From assembly GCF_010731575.1 (NCBI RefSeq), contig NZ_AP022617.1, positions 1,798,001 through 1,862,000 of the forward strand: a DNA stretch of 64,000 nt, in the 5' to 3' direction. The stretch is from Mycolicibacterium monacense (lineage in GTDB: Bacteria; Actinomycetota; Actinomycetes; Mycobacteriales; Mycobacteriaceae). Below are positions 48,276 to 57,227 of this stretch, in pieces (position 1 is the stretch's first letter; each line of letters opens with the position of its first letter). The position numbers were made by a program, and so were the translations under genes. Under the pieces are notes generated by a model, which had not been told where the DNA came from, did not search any database, and saw only the letters and a list, made by a program, of their open reading frames with translations.

Positions 48276-49754
48276 ATGCCTTCGCCCGCCCACACCCCCG
48301 TGCTCGTCGGCTATGGACAGGTGAACCAGCGCGAGGACCGTCCCGACCTCGAACCCGTCGATCTGATGGAGGCCGCGGCGCGCGAGGCCGCCGACGCGCG
48401 GGTCCTCGAGGCCGTCGACGCCGTGCGGGTGGTGAACCTGTTGTCCTGGCGCTACCGCGACCCGGGACTGCTGCTGGCGCAGCGCATCGGCGCCGACAAG
48501 GCCGCGACCCGGTACACCGGCATCGGCGGCAACGTGCCGCAGAGCCTGGTCAACCAGGCGTGTCTGGACATCCAGTCCGGGCGCCACAACGTCGTGCTGA
48601 TCGCGGGCGCCGAAACCTGGCGTACCCGAACACGGTTGCGCGCCAAGGGGGAGAGGCCGAACTGGACGCGCCAGGACGAATCGGTGCCGATCGCCGACGG
48701 CGCCGACGAGAACGTGCCGATGGCCGGTGACGCCGAGAACCGCATCCTGCTCGACCGGCCCTCCTACGTCTACCCGATGTTCGAACAGGCCGTGCGCATC
48801 GCGGCGGGTGAGACGCCCGACGAGCACCGGCGCCGGATCGGTGAACTGTGGGCGCAGTTCTCCGCGGTCGCCGCCGACAATCCTCACGCCTGGCGGCGCG
48901 ACGCGCTGGCCGCCGACGCGATCTGGCAGCCGAGCCCGGAGAACCGGATGATCAGCTTCCCCTATCCGAAGCTGATGAACTCCAACAACATGGTCGACCA
49001 GGGTGCGGTGCTCATCCTGACCTCGGTCGAGACCGCCCGCCAGCTCAAGATCCCGTCCGAGCGCTGGATCTTCCCCTACGCGGGCACCGATTCGCACGAC
49101 ACCTACGCCATCGGGGAGCGTGCGGAGTTCCACCGGTCACCGGCGATCCGGATCGCCGGACAACGGGTGCTGGAACTGGCGGACACCGCGATCGAGGACG
49201 TCGAGCTGATCGACGTGTACTCGTGTTTCCCCTCGGCGGTCCAGGTGGCGGCGACCGAACTCGGTCTGCCGGTGGGCGACCCGGCGCGACCGCTCACCGT
49301 GACCGGCGGCCTGACCTTCGCCGGCGGCCCCTGGAACAACTACGTCTCACACTCCATCGCCACGATGGCCGAACGGCTGGCCGCCAACCCGGGACAGCGC
49401 GGCCTGATCACCGCGAACGGCGGTTATCTGACCAAGCACAGCTTCGGGGTCTACGGCACCGAACCGCCGCAGCACGAATTCCGTTGGGAAGACGTGCAAT
49501 CCGAGGTGGACCGGGAACCGACCCGCACGCTCGCCGTGGAGTGGTCCGGCACCGGCACCGTCGAATCGTGGACCACGCCGTTCAACCGCGACGGTATCCC
49601 CGAGAAGGCGTTCCTCGCGGTGCGCACCCCCGAGGGTGCGCGCACGCTCGCCGTCATCCACGACGCGCAGGACGCCGCGGCGACCGTCGAGGGCGACATC
49701 GCGGGTGCGGCGGTGACGGTGTACGCCGACGGTACTGCGCGCCTGGCTATTTGA
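48276..49754 (+). CDS. Thiolase-like acetyl-CoA acetyltransferase (Rv1867-like)
   Basis: 492 residues, resembling Rv1867 in position and size. Thiolase fold with opening [31 protein letters not shown], the [12 protein letters not shown] segment, and C-terminal [16 protein letters not shown]. The nucleophilic Cys is at NQACLDI, and the second catalytic Cys of degradative thiolases is not obvious, so it may be an SCP2/acetyltransferase-like member. C-terminal extra domain (~390-492) resembles the OB-fold partner. ATG behind AGAGGAG. Overlaps the convergent SDR by 8 bp. Confidence 0.82.
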   Translation: MPSPAHTPVLVGYGQVNQREDRPDLEPVDLMEAAAREAADARVLEAVDAVRVVNLLSWRYRDPGLLLAQRIGADKAATRYTGIGGNVPQSLVNQACLDIQSGRHNVVLIAGAETWRTRTRLRAKGERPNWTRQDESVPIADGADENVPMAGDAENRILLDRPSYVYPMFEQAVRIAAGETPDEHRRRIGELWAQFSAVAADNPHAWRRDALAADAIWQPSPENRMISFPYPKLMNSNNMVDQGAVLILTSVETARQLKIPSERWIFPYAGTDSHDTYAIGERAEFHRSPAIRIAGQRVLELADTAIEDVELIDVYSCFPSAVQVAATELGLPVGDPARPLTVTGGLTFAGGPWNNYVSHSIATMAERLAANPGQRGLITANGGYLTKHSFGVYGTEPPQHEFRWEDVQSEVDREPTRTLAVEWSGTGTVESWTTPFNRDGIPEKAFLAVRTPEGARTLAVIHDAQDAAATVEGDIAGAAVTVYADGTARLAI

Positions 49755-50517
49755 CGGTGTAGCCGCCGTCGACGACCAGGTCGGCGCCGGTGACCATCGC
49801 GGCCGCGTCGGAGGCGAGGTAGACCGCGGCGGCGGCGATCTCGGGCGGGTAGGCGAACCGGCCGATGGGGATCAGCTTCTTGAGGGCATCGCCGCGCGGT
49901 CCGTCCCAGGCCTTGTGGCCCAGTTCGGTGAGGACCACCGTGGGCGAGATCGTGTTGACCCGGATGCCCCGCCCGCCCCATTCGGCGGCCAGGACCTTCG
50001 ACACCCCGACCACCCCGAACTTCGACGCGCAGTACGCCACGTGCTGGTCGAGTGCCACGGAGGCGGCCTGAGACGCCAGGTTGACGATGCTGCCGCCACC
50101 GTCGGCCAGCATGCGGCGGCCCACCGCCTGGCACATCAGGAACGTGCCCTTGAGGTTGATGTCGATCGTCGACTCCCAGTCGGTGAGCGTGAGGTCCTCG
50201 GCGGGCGCCAGCCGGGCCACCCCGGCACTGTTGACCAGGATGTCGATCCTGCCGAAGGTGCCGGCCACGGCGTCGACGGTCGCCGCGACGGACGCGGGAT
50301 CGCTGACATCGCAACGGAATCCCGAACTCTCGGTGGCCAACGCCGCGGCGTGCGCCTGTGCACCGGGTTCGTTGAGGTCGGCCACGGCCACGCGGGCGCC
50401 CTTGGCGGCGAACGCCGATGCGATCGCCGCACCGATGCCCGATGCGCCGCCGGTGACCAGTGCGACCTTCCCGGTCAGTGAGAAGTCGAGATCCACGGTC
50501 ATTTCGGCGTCGGTCAT
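49747..50517 (-). CDS. SDR, putative polyol (threitol/arabinitol-type) dehydrogenase
   Basis: 256 residues, classical SDR: TGGASGIG near 23, NSAG, catalytic Ser in NLASQAAS and YCASK near 166, and the C-terminal VTGADLVVDGGYT. The sequence style is that of polyol or sugar SDRs, and it lies 28 bp downstream of the SorC-type regulator gene on the same strand, so it probably serves the same pathway as the rightward operon. The oxidised polyol is unknown. ATG 50502 is an alternative start. Confidence 0.75.
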   Translation of the reverse strand: MTDAEMTVDLDFSLTGKVALVTGGASGIGAAIASAFAAKGARVAVADLNEPGAQAHAAALATESSGFRCDVSDPASVAATVDAVAGTFGRIDILVNSAGVARLAPAEDLTLTDWESTIDINLKGTFLMCQAVGRRMLADGGGSIVNLASQAASVALDQHVAYCASKFGVVGVSKVLAAEWGGRGIRVNTISPTVVLTELGHKAWDGPRGDALKKLIPIGRFAYPPEIAAAAVYLASDAAAMVTGADLVVDGGYTVK

Positions 50518-50545
50518 GTCGTCCTTTCCTGGGGGAGTACGGGAT

Positions 50546-51466
50546 TCAGTTCAGTACCGCGGCGGCCACGTCGATGTCGGTGACCAGAGACGAGACCAGC
50601 CCGGACCGCAGGACCGCACGGGTCGCGTCGATCTTCTCGGGGCCGGTCGCGAGCGCGATCCTCGTCGGGATGGACCGCAGGGTGTCCTCGGCGATCCCCA
50701 TCCGCCGCTCGTCGAGGCCGGGGACGCGGTTGCCGTCGGCGTCGAGCAGCAGGGCGCACGTCTCGGCGCAGACACCGGCGGCGTCGAGTGCCCCGATCTC
50801 CTCGGGCGTCAGCGACTGGTACACCTGTGAGGCGCCGGGACTCCAGGCGCCCACGGAGATGATGGCGCAACTGACGTCACGGTGCCGGGCCACCGTCTCC
50901 TGCAATTGCTGGTTGCCGCTGAGGCTTTCGGCGGTGCGCGCATCGGGCACCACGAGCGGCACGTACATCGGCCAGGAGCGGCCCCCGCTGATCTCGCTGA
51001 TCCGGCGGACCAGGTCGGCCCCGTTCGAGGTGATCGCGCCGGCCATCCCGGTGAGTTGGACGACATCGCACGGCGGCAACGACGTCAGGTGCGCGGCGAT
51101 GTGGGTGAGCGTGCGCCCGCAGTCGACCCCCACCACGTCGCCGTTCCGCAGGATCGACTGCAGCAACTCGGCCATCGCCTTGGCCACGGCTTCGATGCGG
51201 TCGGCTGCGGTGGAGGTGTCGCACGCGACGGCGTAGGCGTGTTCGAGGCCGTAGCGGCGCTGCAGTTCGGTGGACAGGTCGACGTCGACCGCGCCGGGGT
51301 TGTGGATCTTGATCTCCACCATCCCGGATTCGAGGGCCTCGTCGAGCATTCGCGCGACCTTGAACCGGGAGAGTCCGAACTCCTCGGCGATCTGGATCCT
51401 CGTCCGCCCCTCGAGGTAGTAGCGGCGCGCGATCACCGCCCGCTGGAACAGCTCGTCCGGTCCCAT
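50546..51466 (-). CDS. SorC/DeoR-type sugar-responsive transcriptional regulator
   Basis: 306 residues. N-terminal helix-turn-helix (IQIAEEFGLSRFKVARMLDEA, ~24-45), then a SorC-type sugar-phosphate-binding domain (PF04198) from about 60 with VVGVDCGRTLTHIAAHL, AGVCAETCALLLDADGN and the C-terminal IATGPEKIDATRAVLRSG. Such regulators respond to phosphorylated sugars made by the kinase they control. Divergent from the catabolic operon across 157 bp holding three palindromic CATATG sites. Confidence 0.87.
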   Translation of the reverse strand: MGPDELFQRAVIARRYYLEGRTRIQIAEEFGLSRFKVARMLDEALESGMVEIKIHNPGAVDVDLSTELQRRYGLEHAYAVACDTSTAADRIEAVAKAMAELLQSILRNGDVVGVDCGRTLTHIAAHLTSLPPCDVVQLTGMAGAITSNGADLVRRISEISGGRSWPMYVPLVVPDARTAESLSGNQQLQETVARHRDVSCAIISVGAWSPGASQVYQSLTPEEIGALDAAGVCAETCALLLDADGNRVPGLDERRMGIAEDTLRSIPTRIALATGPEKIDATRAVLRSGLVSSLVTDIDVAAAVLN

Positions 51467-51497
51467 GGCGCCGCCTCCTCAGCAAACCCCGAGCAGC

Positions 51498-51572
51498 GTG
51501 CACATATGTGCACCCTCGTTGACATATGAGCATAAGCCATTGCATGATCCAGACCACAACCCCTCATATGAG
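51498..51572. promoter_or_regulatory. Operator region: three CATATG-centred palindromes
   Basis: Site 1 is GTGCACATATGTGCAC (51498-51513, perfect 16-bp palindrome). Site 2 is TGACATATGAGCA (core 51523-51528). Site 3 is CTCATATGAG (51563-51572, perfect 10 bp). The CATATG cores are 20 and 42 bp apart, close to two and four helical turns, so all face the same side of the helix. This suits a SorC-family tetramer controlling both divergent transcripts. Confidence 0.7.
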
Positions 51573-51623
51573 TAGCTCATCCAACAGATGAGCGGACCTT
51601 GATCTGACCCGGGAGGCGGACAC

Positions 51624-52268
51624 TTGCGCGTGGGACCGGAGGACGCCGGCTTGACGGCCCTCGCAGGCGAGGTGCTCGCTCGCGAAGCCGACGCGGTGTC
51701 CGCACTCGCCGGAACCGTCGAGGGCGGTGTCGTCGCGGTCGCCCGCCGACTGCTCGACGTGACCGGCAAGGTGGTCACCACCGGCTCCGGGACGTCCGGG
51801 ATCATGGCCGAACGCCTGGCCCATCTGCTGTCGGTCTGCGGCACTCCGGCGGTCTACCTGCCCGCGATGGACGCCCTGCATGGCGGCATGGGGGCGGTGA
51901 CCGCGCACGACCTGGTGCTCGCGATCTCGAAAACCGGGCGGTCGGCCGAATTGACCAGGCTCACCGAACGTCTGGTGGACCGCGGCGTCGACGTCGTCGC
52001 GATCACCGAGGATGCCAAGAGCCCGTTCGCGCTGGCCGCCACCCAGGTGCAGGCGTTGCCCCGCACCCCGGGTGACGCCGACCCGGGCGGCATGATCGCG
52101 CTGGCCAGCACGCTGGTGGTGGGCGCGTGGGGTGATGCGCTCGCGGTCGTGTCGATGACCCTGCGAGGGCGCACCCTGCACGACGTCGTGCACAGCCACC
52201 CCGCGGGCGGAGTCGGCGCGCGCGGGCATCGCCCGGGTGACGAATCGGCACCGGTGGTGCGGACATGA
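51624..52268 (+). CDS. SIS-domain sugar-phosphate isomerase (KpsF/GutQ-like, no CBS)
   Basis: 214 residues, single SIS domain: VVTTGSGTSGIMAERLAHLL, AMDALHGGMGAVTAHDLVLAISKTGRSAELTRL, then VVAITEDAKSPFA. These match the arabinose-5-phosphate isomerase group, but the CBS pair of KpsF/KdsD is absent. Likely interconverts a ketose- and aldose-phosphate. TTG 51624 lies 8 bp after GGGAGG. First gene of a ten-gene operon; the stop overlaps the kinase start by 4 bp. Substrate is inference. Confidence 0.78.
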   Translation: MRVGPEDAGLTALAGEVLAREADAVSALAGTVEGGVVAVARRLLDVTGKVVTTGSGTSGIMAERLAHLLSVCGTPAVYLPAMDALHGGMGAVTAHDLVLAISKTGRSAELTRLTERLVDRGVDVVAITEDAKSPFALAATQVQALPRTPGDADPGGMIALASTLVVGAWGDALAVVSMTLRGRTLHDVVHSHPAGGVGARGHRPGDESAPVVRT

Positions 52269-53746
52269 CCGCCGTCCTGGGTGTCGACTCCTCGACGCAG
52301 TCGTGCAAGGTGGAGATCCGCGATCTGACCACCGGAGAGCTCCTGGGGTGCGGTTCGGCCCCGCACCCGCCGGCGTTTCCGCCGTGCAGCGAACAGCATC
52401 CGCTCGACTGGGTGTCGGCGTTCGTCGCCGCAACCCGGACCGCACTGGCCGACTGCGCCCGCCCACCCGCCGTATGCGCGATCTCCGTCGCCGCGCAGTG
52501 TCACGGTCTGGTACTGCTCGACGATCACGGCAACCCCCTGCGCGCCGCCAAGTTGTGGAACGACACCACCGGCGCCCCCGCACTGCGCGCGCTGGCCGAC
52601 CGCATCGGTGTACCGTCCTGGATCCGCCGGACCGGGTCCGCACCGACCGCCGCATTCACCATCGCCAAACTCGCGTGGGTCGCCGAACACGAACCCGAGG
52701 TGCTCGACCGGGCGTCGACGATCCTGCTCCCGCACGACTACCTGACCTACTGGCTGACGGGGCGGCCGGTCACCGACCGCTCCGAGGCGTCGGGCACCGG
52801 GTACTTCGATGTCGAAACCGGACAGTGGATCACCGAATACCTCGACTTGGCCGGTGGTGCCCGCGACTGGCCGTCGATGCTGCCGACGGTGCTCGCGCCG
52901 TGTGAGCCCGCCGGGGCTCTGCGGCCGGCCGCGGCGGAGATCCTCGGTCTCGACGGTGACGTGGTCGTCGCACCCGGCGGCGGTGACCAGCACGCCGCCT
53001 ACCTCGGTCTCGGTCTGCGCGACGGCGACCAGTACATCGGCATCGGCACGTCCGGTGTGGTCGCAACCTCCTCGCGCACACCGGTTTTCGACCCGCGCGG
53101 CATGGTCGACGGGGTCGCGGACCTGACCGGGGGCTACCTGCCGCTGGTGAGCACGCTCAACGCGGCACGGGTGTCCGATGTCGCCGCCCGACTCCTGGGC
53201 ACCGATCTGGTCGACCTGGCCGACCTGGCGCTCAGTGCCGGGGAGACGCAGGGGCCCGTGCTGGTGCCGTTCCTCGACGGTGAGCGCAAACCCGACCGGC
53301 CCGACGCCCGCGGCGCGTTCGCCGACCTCACTTCCCACACCACCCGCGCAGAACTGGCGCGAGCATTCGTGGAGGGGCCACTGCTGTCGCTGATGAGCGC
53401 ACGCGACAGCCTGCGCGCGTGTGGCGTCGACGTCGGCGGCGCCGCCACCGCGGTCGGCGGCGGCGCCCGCTCACCGGCCACGCTGCAGTTGCTCGCCGAT
53501 CTGCTCGACGACGAGGTCACCGTGCTCGACACCGATGAGGCGACCGCGCGCGGGGCCTGTGTGCAGGCCGCCGCCGTCGCCACCGGACGCGACGTCGCCG
53601 GGTTGGTCGACGTGGCCAAACAATGGCAACCCGCGGTGCGGCACCGGGTTTCGCCGCGACACACCGGACGCGACCTGGACGCCCTGCGGGCGCGGTGGGC
53701 GCAACTGGCGGCGTCACCCCTGCTGGAGAACGGAATCCGGCCGTGA
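52265..53746 (+). CDS. FGGY-family carbohydrate kinase (xylulokinase-like)
   Basis: 493 residues. ATPase-fold start VLGVDSSTQSCKV with phosphate-1 loop, catalytic Asp region in LNAARVSDVAARLLG, FGGY signature 1 region (PHDYLTYWLTGR) and second motif (ATAVGGGARSPATLQLLADLLDDEV). Length and motifs are closest to xylulokinases or ribulokinases. It phosphorylates a keto- or polyol sugar with ATP. Coupled by GTGA to the following epimerase-like gene. Confidence 0.85.
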   Translation: MTAVLGVDSSTQSCKVEIRDLTTGELLGCGSAPHPPAFPPCSEQHPLDWVSAFVAATRTALADCARPPAVCAISVAAQCHGLVLLDDHGNPLRAAKLWNDTTGAPALRALADRIGVPSWIRRTGSAPTAAFTIAKLAWVAEHEPEVLDRASTILLPHDYLTYWLTGRPVTDRSEASGTGYFDVETGQWITEYLDLAGGARDWPSMLPTVLAPCEPAGALRPAAAEILGLDGDVVVAPGGGDQHAAYLGLGLRDGDQYIGIGTSGVVATSSRTPVFDPRGMVDGVADLTGGYLPLVSTLNAARVSDVAARLLGTDLVDLADLALSAGETQGPVLVPFLDGERKPDRPDARGAFADLTSHTTRAELARAFVEGPLLSLMSARDSLRACGVDVGGAATAVGGGARSPATLQLLADLLDDEVTVLDTDEATARGACVQAAAVATGRDVAGLVDVAKQWQPAVRHRVSPRHTGRDLDALRARWAQLAASPLLENGIRP

Positions 53747-54393
53747 ACGCCGCCGCGCTGCTGGCGCCGTGGCACCGGGAGTTCCCCGGCCGCCTCGCCG
53801 GATCCGTGTACGCGGTGCCGCCCGCCGCGCGCGCTTCGGCGGCCAGGGCCATGTACGAGGCCGGACTCGGCGTCCACGTCGACATGATGGCCGAGGGCGA
53901 AGGTCTGCCCGCAGGCGTCGGATTGAGGGAACTCGAGGAGATCGCCTGCGCGGTCCCGTCCGGATTCGACGTCCACCTGATCGGCTCGCCCGCCTTCGTC
54001 GACGCCGCACTGCCGCGGGTCCTCACGTATGCGCCGGCGAAGGTCTTCCTGCCGTGGGCGGCGTTCAGCGAGGAGCGTTCGGCCGCGATCCGCGCCGCAG
54101 GAGGATCGGCCTGGGTGGCGCTGTGGCAGGAGTGGGACGCACTGAGCGAGCCCGAACCGCGCTGGCCCGCCGCGCCCGACGGGGTGCTGGTGATGCTCAT
54201 CGAACCGGGCACCCGTGACCGGTGCCGCGTCGAGCGACTGGCGATCGTGGCCGCCTGTGCGGCCGGGCTTCCCGTGATCGTCGACGGCGGGGTCACCGAA
54301 GACGTTGCGCCGCTGTGTGTCACGGCCGGCGCCGAAGCGATGGTGGTCGGACGGGCGTTGCTCGCCGGCACCGCGTACCGAGAGGGAGCATGA
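53743..54393 (+). CDS. Ribulose-phosphate 3-epimerase-like barrel protein
   Basis: 216 residues, divergent member of the RPE family. The metal and catalytic positions are kept: His and Asp of VHVDMM (compare LHIDVM), His of FDVHLI, and Asp of IVDGGV. The phosphate-side ending AGAEAMVVGRALLAG is also present. The middle is unusual, with a Trp-rich segment (AWVALWQEWDAL) replacing the usual NPGT region, so the sugar is probably not plain ribulose 5-P. GTG start overlapping the kinase stop. Confidence 0.72.
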   Translation: MNAAALLAPWHREFPGRLAGSVYAVPPAARASAARAMYEAGLGVHVDMMAEGEGLPAGVGLRELEEIACAVPSGFDVHLIGSPAFVDAALPRVLTYAPAKVFLPWAAFSEERSAAIRAAGGSAWVALWQEWDALSEPEPRWPAAPDGVLVMLIEPGTRDRCRVERLAIVAACAAGLPVIVDGGVTEDVAPLCVTAGAEAMVVGRALLAGTAYREGA

Positions 54394-54394
54394 G

Positions 54395-55420
54395 ATGACA
54401 GAGACCGTTGACGGCACCATGCGTGCCAGCGTGATGACCGGGGTCGGCACGCTGCGGATCGAGGAGCGGCCGGTGCCGTCTCCCGGACCGCACGAGGTGC
54501 TCGTCGAGGTGGCCGCGGTCGGGGTGTGCGGTTCGGATGTGCACTACTACCGTCACGGCCGGATCGGCGATTTCGTCGTCGAGGAGCCGATGATCCTCGG
54601 CCACGAACTATCCGGGCGGATCGCCGCCGTCGGTGAGGGCGTCGATCCCGGACGAGTGGGTGAGCGCGTCGCCGTCGAACCACAGCATCCCTGCCGTCGC
54701 TGCAAGCAGTGCAAGGCCGGCCGGTACAACCTGTGCCCCGAGATGAAGTTCTACGCCACCCCACCGATCGACGGCGCGTTCTGCCGTTACGTCGTCATCG
54801 ACGACGACTTCGCCCATCCGGTGCCCGAGTCCATGTCCGATGACGCCGCCGCGCTGCTCGAACCGCTCTCGGTGGCGATCGCCACGATGCGGAAAGCGGG
54901 AGTGGTCCCCGGATCCACCATCCTGATCGCCGGCGCCGGTCCCATCGGCGTCATCTGCGCGCAGGCCGCCCGAGCCTTCGGTGCCGCCCGCATCGTCGTC
55001 ACCGACCTGGTTCCGTCGCGCCGGGAGATGGCGCTGAAGTTCGGCGCCACGGAGGTGCTGGATCCGGCCGCCGTGGACGTCTCGGCGATCGAACCCGTCG
55101 ACGCGTTCGTCGACGCCACCGGCGTACCCGCGGCGGTGGTCAGCGGTATCAAGGCCGTCGGCCCGGCGGGCAGGGTGGTGCTGGTCGGGATGGGTGCCGA
55201 TGAGTACGCGCTGCCGGTCAGCCACATCGCGAACCTCGAGATCACCGTCACCGGCGTGTTTCGGTACACCGACACCTGGCCCGCCGCAATACATCTCGTG
55301 AACTCCGGCGCGGTGGATCTCGACGCGATGGTGACGGGCCGCTACGACCTCGAACACGTGGCCGACGCCCTCGACAGCGACACCGACCCTGCCAGCCTCA
55401 AGTCGATTGTGAACCCCTGA
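54395..55420 (+). CDS. Zinc-dependent polyol dehydrogenase (sorbitol/xylitol dehydrogenase type)
   Basis: 341 residues, medium-chain dehydrogenase. Catalytic zinc ligands in GVCGSDVHYY (Cys), GHELSG (His-Glu) and LEPLSV (Glu). The structural zinc loop has Cys in PCRRCKQCKAGRYNLC. NAD site GAGPIGV, followed by Asp in VTDLVPSR, indicating NAD+ over NADP+. The HYY motif after CGSD is characteristic of sorbitol/xylitol dehydrogenases. ATG 54395, one base past the previous stop. Confidence 0.86.
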   Translation: MTETVDGTMRASVMTGVGTLRIEERPVPSPGPHEVLVEVAAVGVCGSDVHYYRHGRIGDFVVEEPMILGHELSGRIAAVGEGVDPGRVGERVAVEPQHPCRRCKQCKAGRYNLCPEMKFYATPPIDGAFCRYVVIDDDFAHPVPESMSDDAAALLEPLSVAIATMRKAGVVPGSTILIAGAGPIGVICAQAARAFGAARIVVTDLVPSRREMALKFGATEVLDPAAVDVSAIEPVDAFVDATGVPAAVVSGIKAVGPAGRVVLVGMGADEYALPVSHIANLEITVTGVFRYTDTWPAAIHLVNSGAVDLDAMVTGRYDLEHVADALDSDTDPASLKSIVNP

Positions 55421-56187
55421 TGACGCAGAAGAACCCCTTTGACCTGACCGGCCGCACCGCACTGGTGACCGGCGGCAACCAGGGCCTCGGCCGGGCCTTC
55501 GCCTTCGGGCTGGCCCAGGCCGGCGCGACGGTGGCCATCTCCGGTCGCAGTGCCGAGCGCAACGCCAAGGTCGTGGAAGAGGCCGCCGCGGAAGGCTTCG
55601 CGCTGCACCCGATCACCGCCGACATCACCCGCCAGGACGACGTCGACCGGATGACCGCCGAGGCGATCTCGGCGCTCGGCCACCTCGACATCCTGGTCAA
55701 CAACGCGGGCACCTGCTACCACGCCGAATCGTGGGACGTCACCGAGGAACAGTGGGATTCGGTGTTCGACCTCAACGTCAAGGCGCTGTGGGCATGTTCG
55801 CTGGCCGCGGGCGCGCACATGCGCGAACGCGGTAGCGGTTCCATCGTCAACATCGGGTCGATGTCCGGGTTGATCGTCAACCGACCCCAGATGCAGCCCG
55901 CCTACAACGCATCCAAGGCCGCGGTGCACCACCTCACGAAATCGCTTGCCGCCGAATGGGGTCCGTTGGGCATCCGGGTCAACGCCCTGGCGCCGGGATA
56001 CTGCAAGACCGAGATGGCACCTGTCGACAAGCCGGAGTTCAAACAGCACTGGATCGACGACACCCCGATGCTGCGCTATGCGATGCCGGAGGAGATCGCA
56101 CCCAGCGTCGTGTTCCTTGCCAGCGACGCCGCCTCGTTCATCACCGGTTCGGTGCTGGTCGCCGACGGTGGGTACACGGCGTGGTGA
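55420..56187 (+). CDS. SDR-family sugar/polyol dehydrogenase
   Basis: 255 residues: TGGNQGLG near 18, NNAG at ~92, catalytic Ser in NIGSMSG, YNASK near 160, and the ending ITGSVLVADGGYTAW. The acidic residue after beta-2 is absent (ISGRSAER), suggesting NADP(H). Second of three oxidoreductases in the operon. ATGA overlap with the upstream dehydrogenase and GTGA overlap with the next. Confidence 0.82.
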   Translation: MTQKNPFDLTGRTALVTGGNQGLGRAFAFGLAQAGATVAISGRSAERNAKVVEEAAAEGFALHPITADITRQDDVDRMTAEAISALGHLDILVNNAGTCYHAESWDVTEEQWDSVFDLNVKALWACSLAAGAHMRERGSGSIVNIGSMSGLIVNRPQMQPAYNASKAAVHHLTKSLAAEWGPLGIRVNALAPGYCKTEMAPVDKPEFKQHWIDDTPMLRYAMPEEIAPSVVFLASDAASFITGSVLVADGGYTAW

Positions 56188-57224
56188 CGCCGACACCGAA
56201 CCGCCGGGTGGTGGTGTCCTCGCTCGACGACGTGGTCGTCGAGACCGAGACCGCCGACACCCCGCGGCCCGGTGAGGTGCGGGTCGGCACGTCGCTGGTC
56301 GGCATCTGCGGCTCGGATCTGCACGCCGCGTGCGGCAGACACCCGTTCATCGACCTGCCCTACCGCCCCGGGCACGAGGCGGTGGGCGTGGTCGACGCCG
56401 TCGGGGCCGGCGTGGACGAATCCTGGCTCGGTACACGGGTGACCATCGAACCGAACCTCGCCTGCGGGCACTGCACCCAGTGCCGCGCCGGCCGCTACAA
56501 CATCTGCCGGGAACTGCTGGTGTTCGGCTGCCAGACCGCAGGGGCGCTCGCCGACTCGTTCACGATCCCGGTCGACCGCGTCGTCGCCCTGCCCGACGAA
56601 CTCGACGACCGGCACGCGATCCTGATCGAACCGCTCGCCACCCCGGTGCACACCGTGCGGCGGGCGGCCGGACTCGTCGGAGACCTTCGCGACCGCGCCG
56701 TCGTGGTGATCGGCGCCGGACCCATCGGGCTGTTCACGCTGCTGGCCGCCCGGCACGCCGGGGCCAGGGTGGTGGTGGCCGATCTGCTGGAGTCCAAGCG
56801 GGCGCGGGCCGAACGTCTCGGCGCCGTCGGCAGTTTCGACCCCACCGGCGACGATGCGGTCGCCACGGCCCAGCGGCTGCTCGGCGGGCCTGCCGCCGTG
56901 GTCGTCGACTGTGTGTCGCGCGAGAGCACGGTGGCGCTGGCGGTGGATCTCGTCGACAAGGGCGGTGCGGTCATGATCGTCGGTGTCGCCGAAGGGTCCA
57001 CACCGGTGCCGCTCGGACTGATCCAGGACCGCGAACTCGCCCTGGTCGGCAACCTGATGTACGTGCGGGAGGACTTCACCGCCGCGATGGACCTGCTGGC
57101 CTCCGGCATCGTGCCGGTCGACGAGATCATCAGCGCCGACTTCGATCTCGACCACGCGGCGCAGGCTTTCAGCGCCTCGGCTGATCCGGAGAACGTCAAG
57201 GTGCTCGTGACGGTTGGGAGTTGA
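56184..57224 (+). CDS. Second zinc-dependent medium-chain dehydrogenase
   Basis: 346 residues. Zinc ligands in GICGSDLHAA, GHEAVG and IEPLAT. Structural zinc loop CGHCTQCRAGRYNIC. NAD motif GAGPIGLF followed by VADLLESKR. It belongs to the same superfamily as the gene two upstream but is only distantly similar, with LHAACGRHPF instead of VHYYRHG, so it acts on a different intermediate or stereoisomer. GTG start overlapping the SDR stop. Confidence 0.83.
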   Translation: MTPTPNRRVVVSSLDDVVVETETADTPRPGEVRVGTSLVGICGSDLHAACGRHPFIDLPYRPGHEAVGVVDAVGAGVDESWLGTRVTIEPNLACGHCTQCRAGRYNICRELLVFGCQTAGALADSFTIPVDRVVALPDELDDRHAILIEPLATPVHTVRRAAGLVGDLRDRAVVVIGAGPIGLFTLLAARHAGARVVVADLLESKRARAERLGAVGSFDPTGDDAVATAQRLLGGPAAVVVDCVSRESTVALAVDLVDKGGAVMIVGVAEGSTPVPLGLIQDRELALVGNLMYVREDFTAAMDLLASGIVPVDEIISADFDLDHAAQAFSASADPENVKVLVTVGS

Positions 57225-57227
57225 GCG

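Noticed and set aside
51624-54393. SIS protein plus TIM barrel as a ribulose-monophosphate (HxlB/HxlA) formaldehyde module
   Set aside because: The barrel has RPE-type metal motifs (VHVDMM, DVHLI) and not the DxKxxD motif of hexulose-phosphate synthase, and the SIS protein is closer to KpsF/GutQ.
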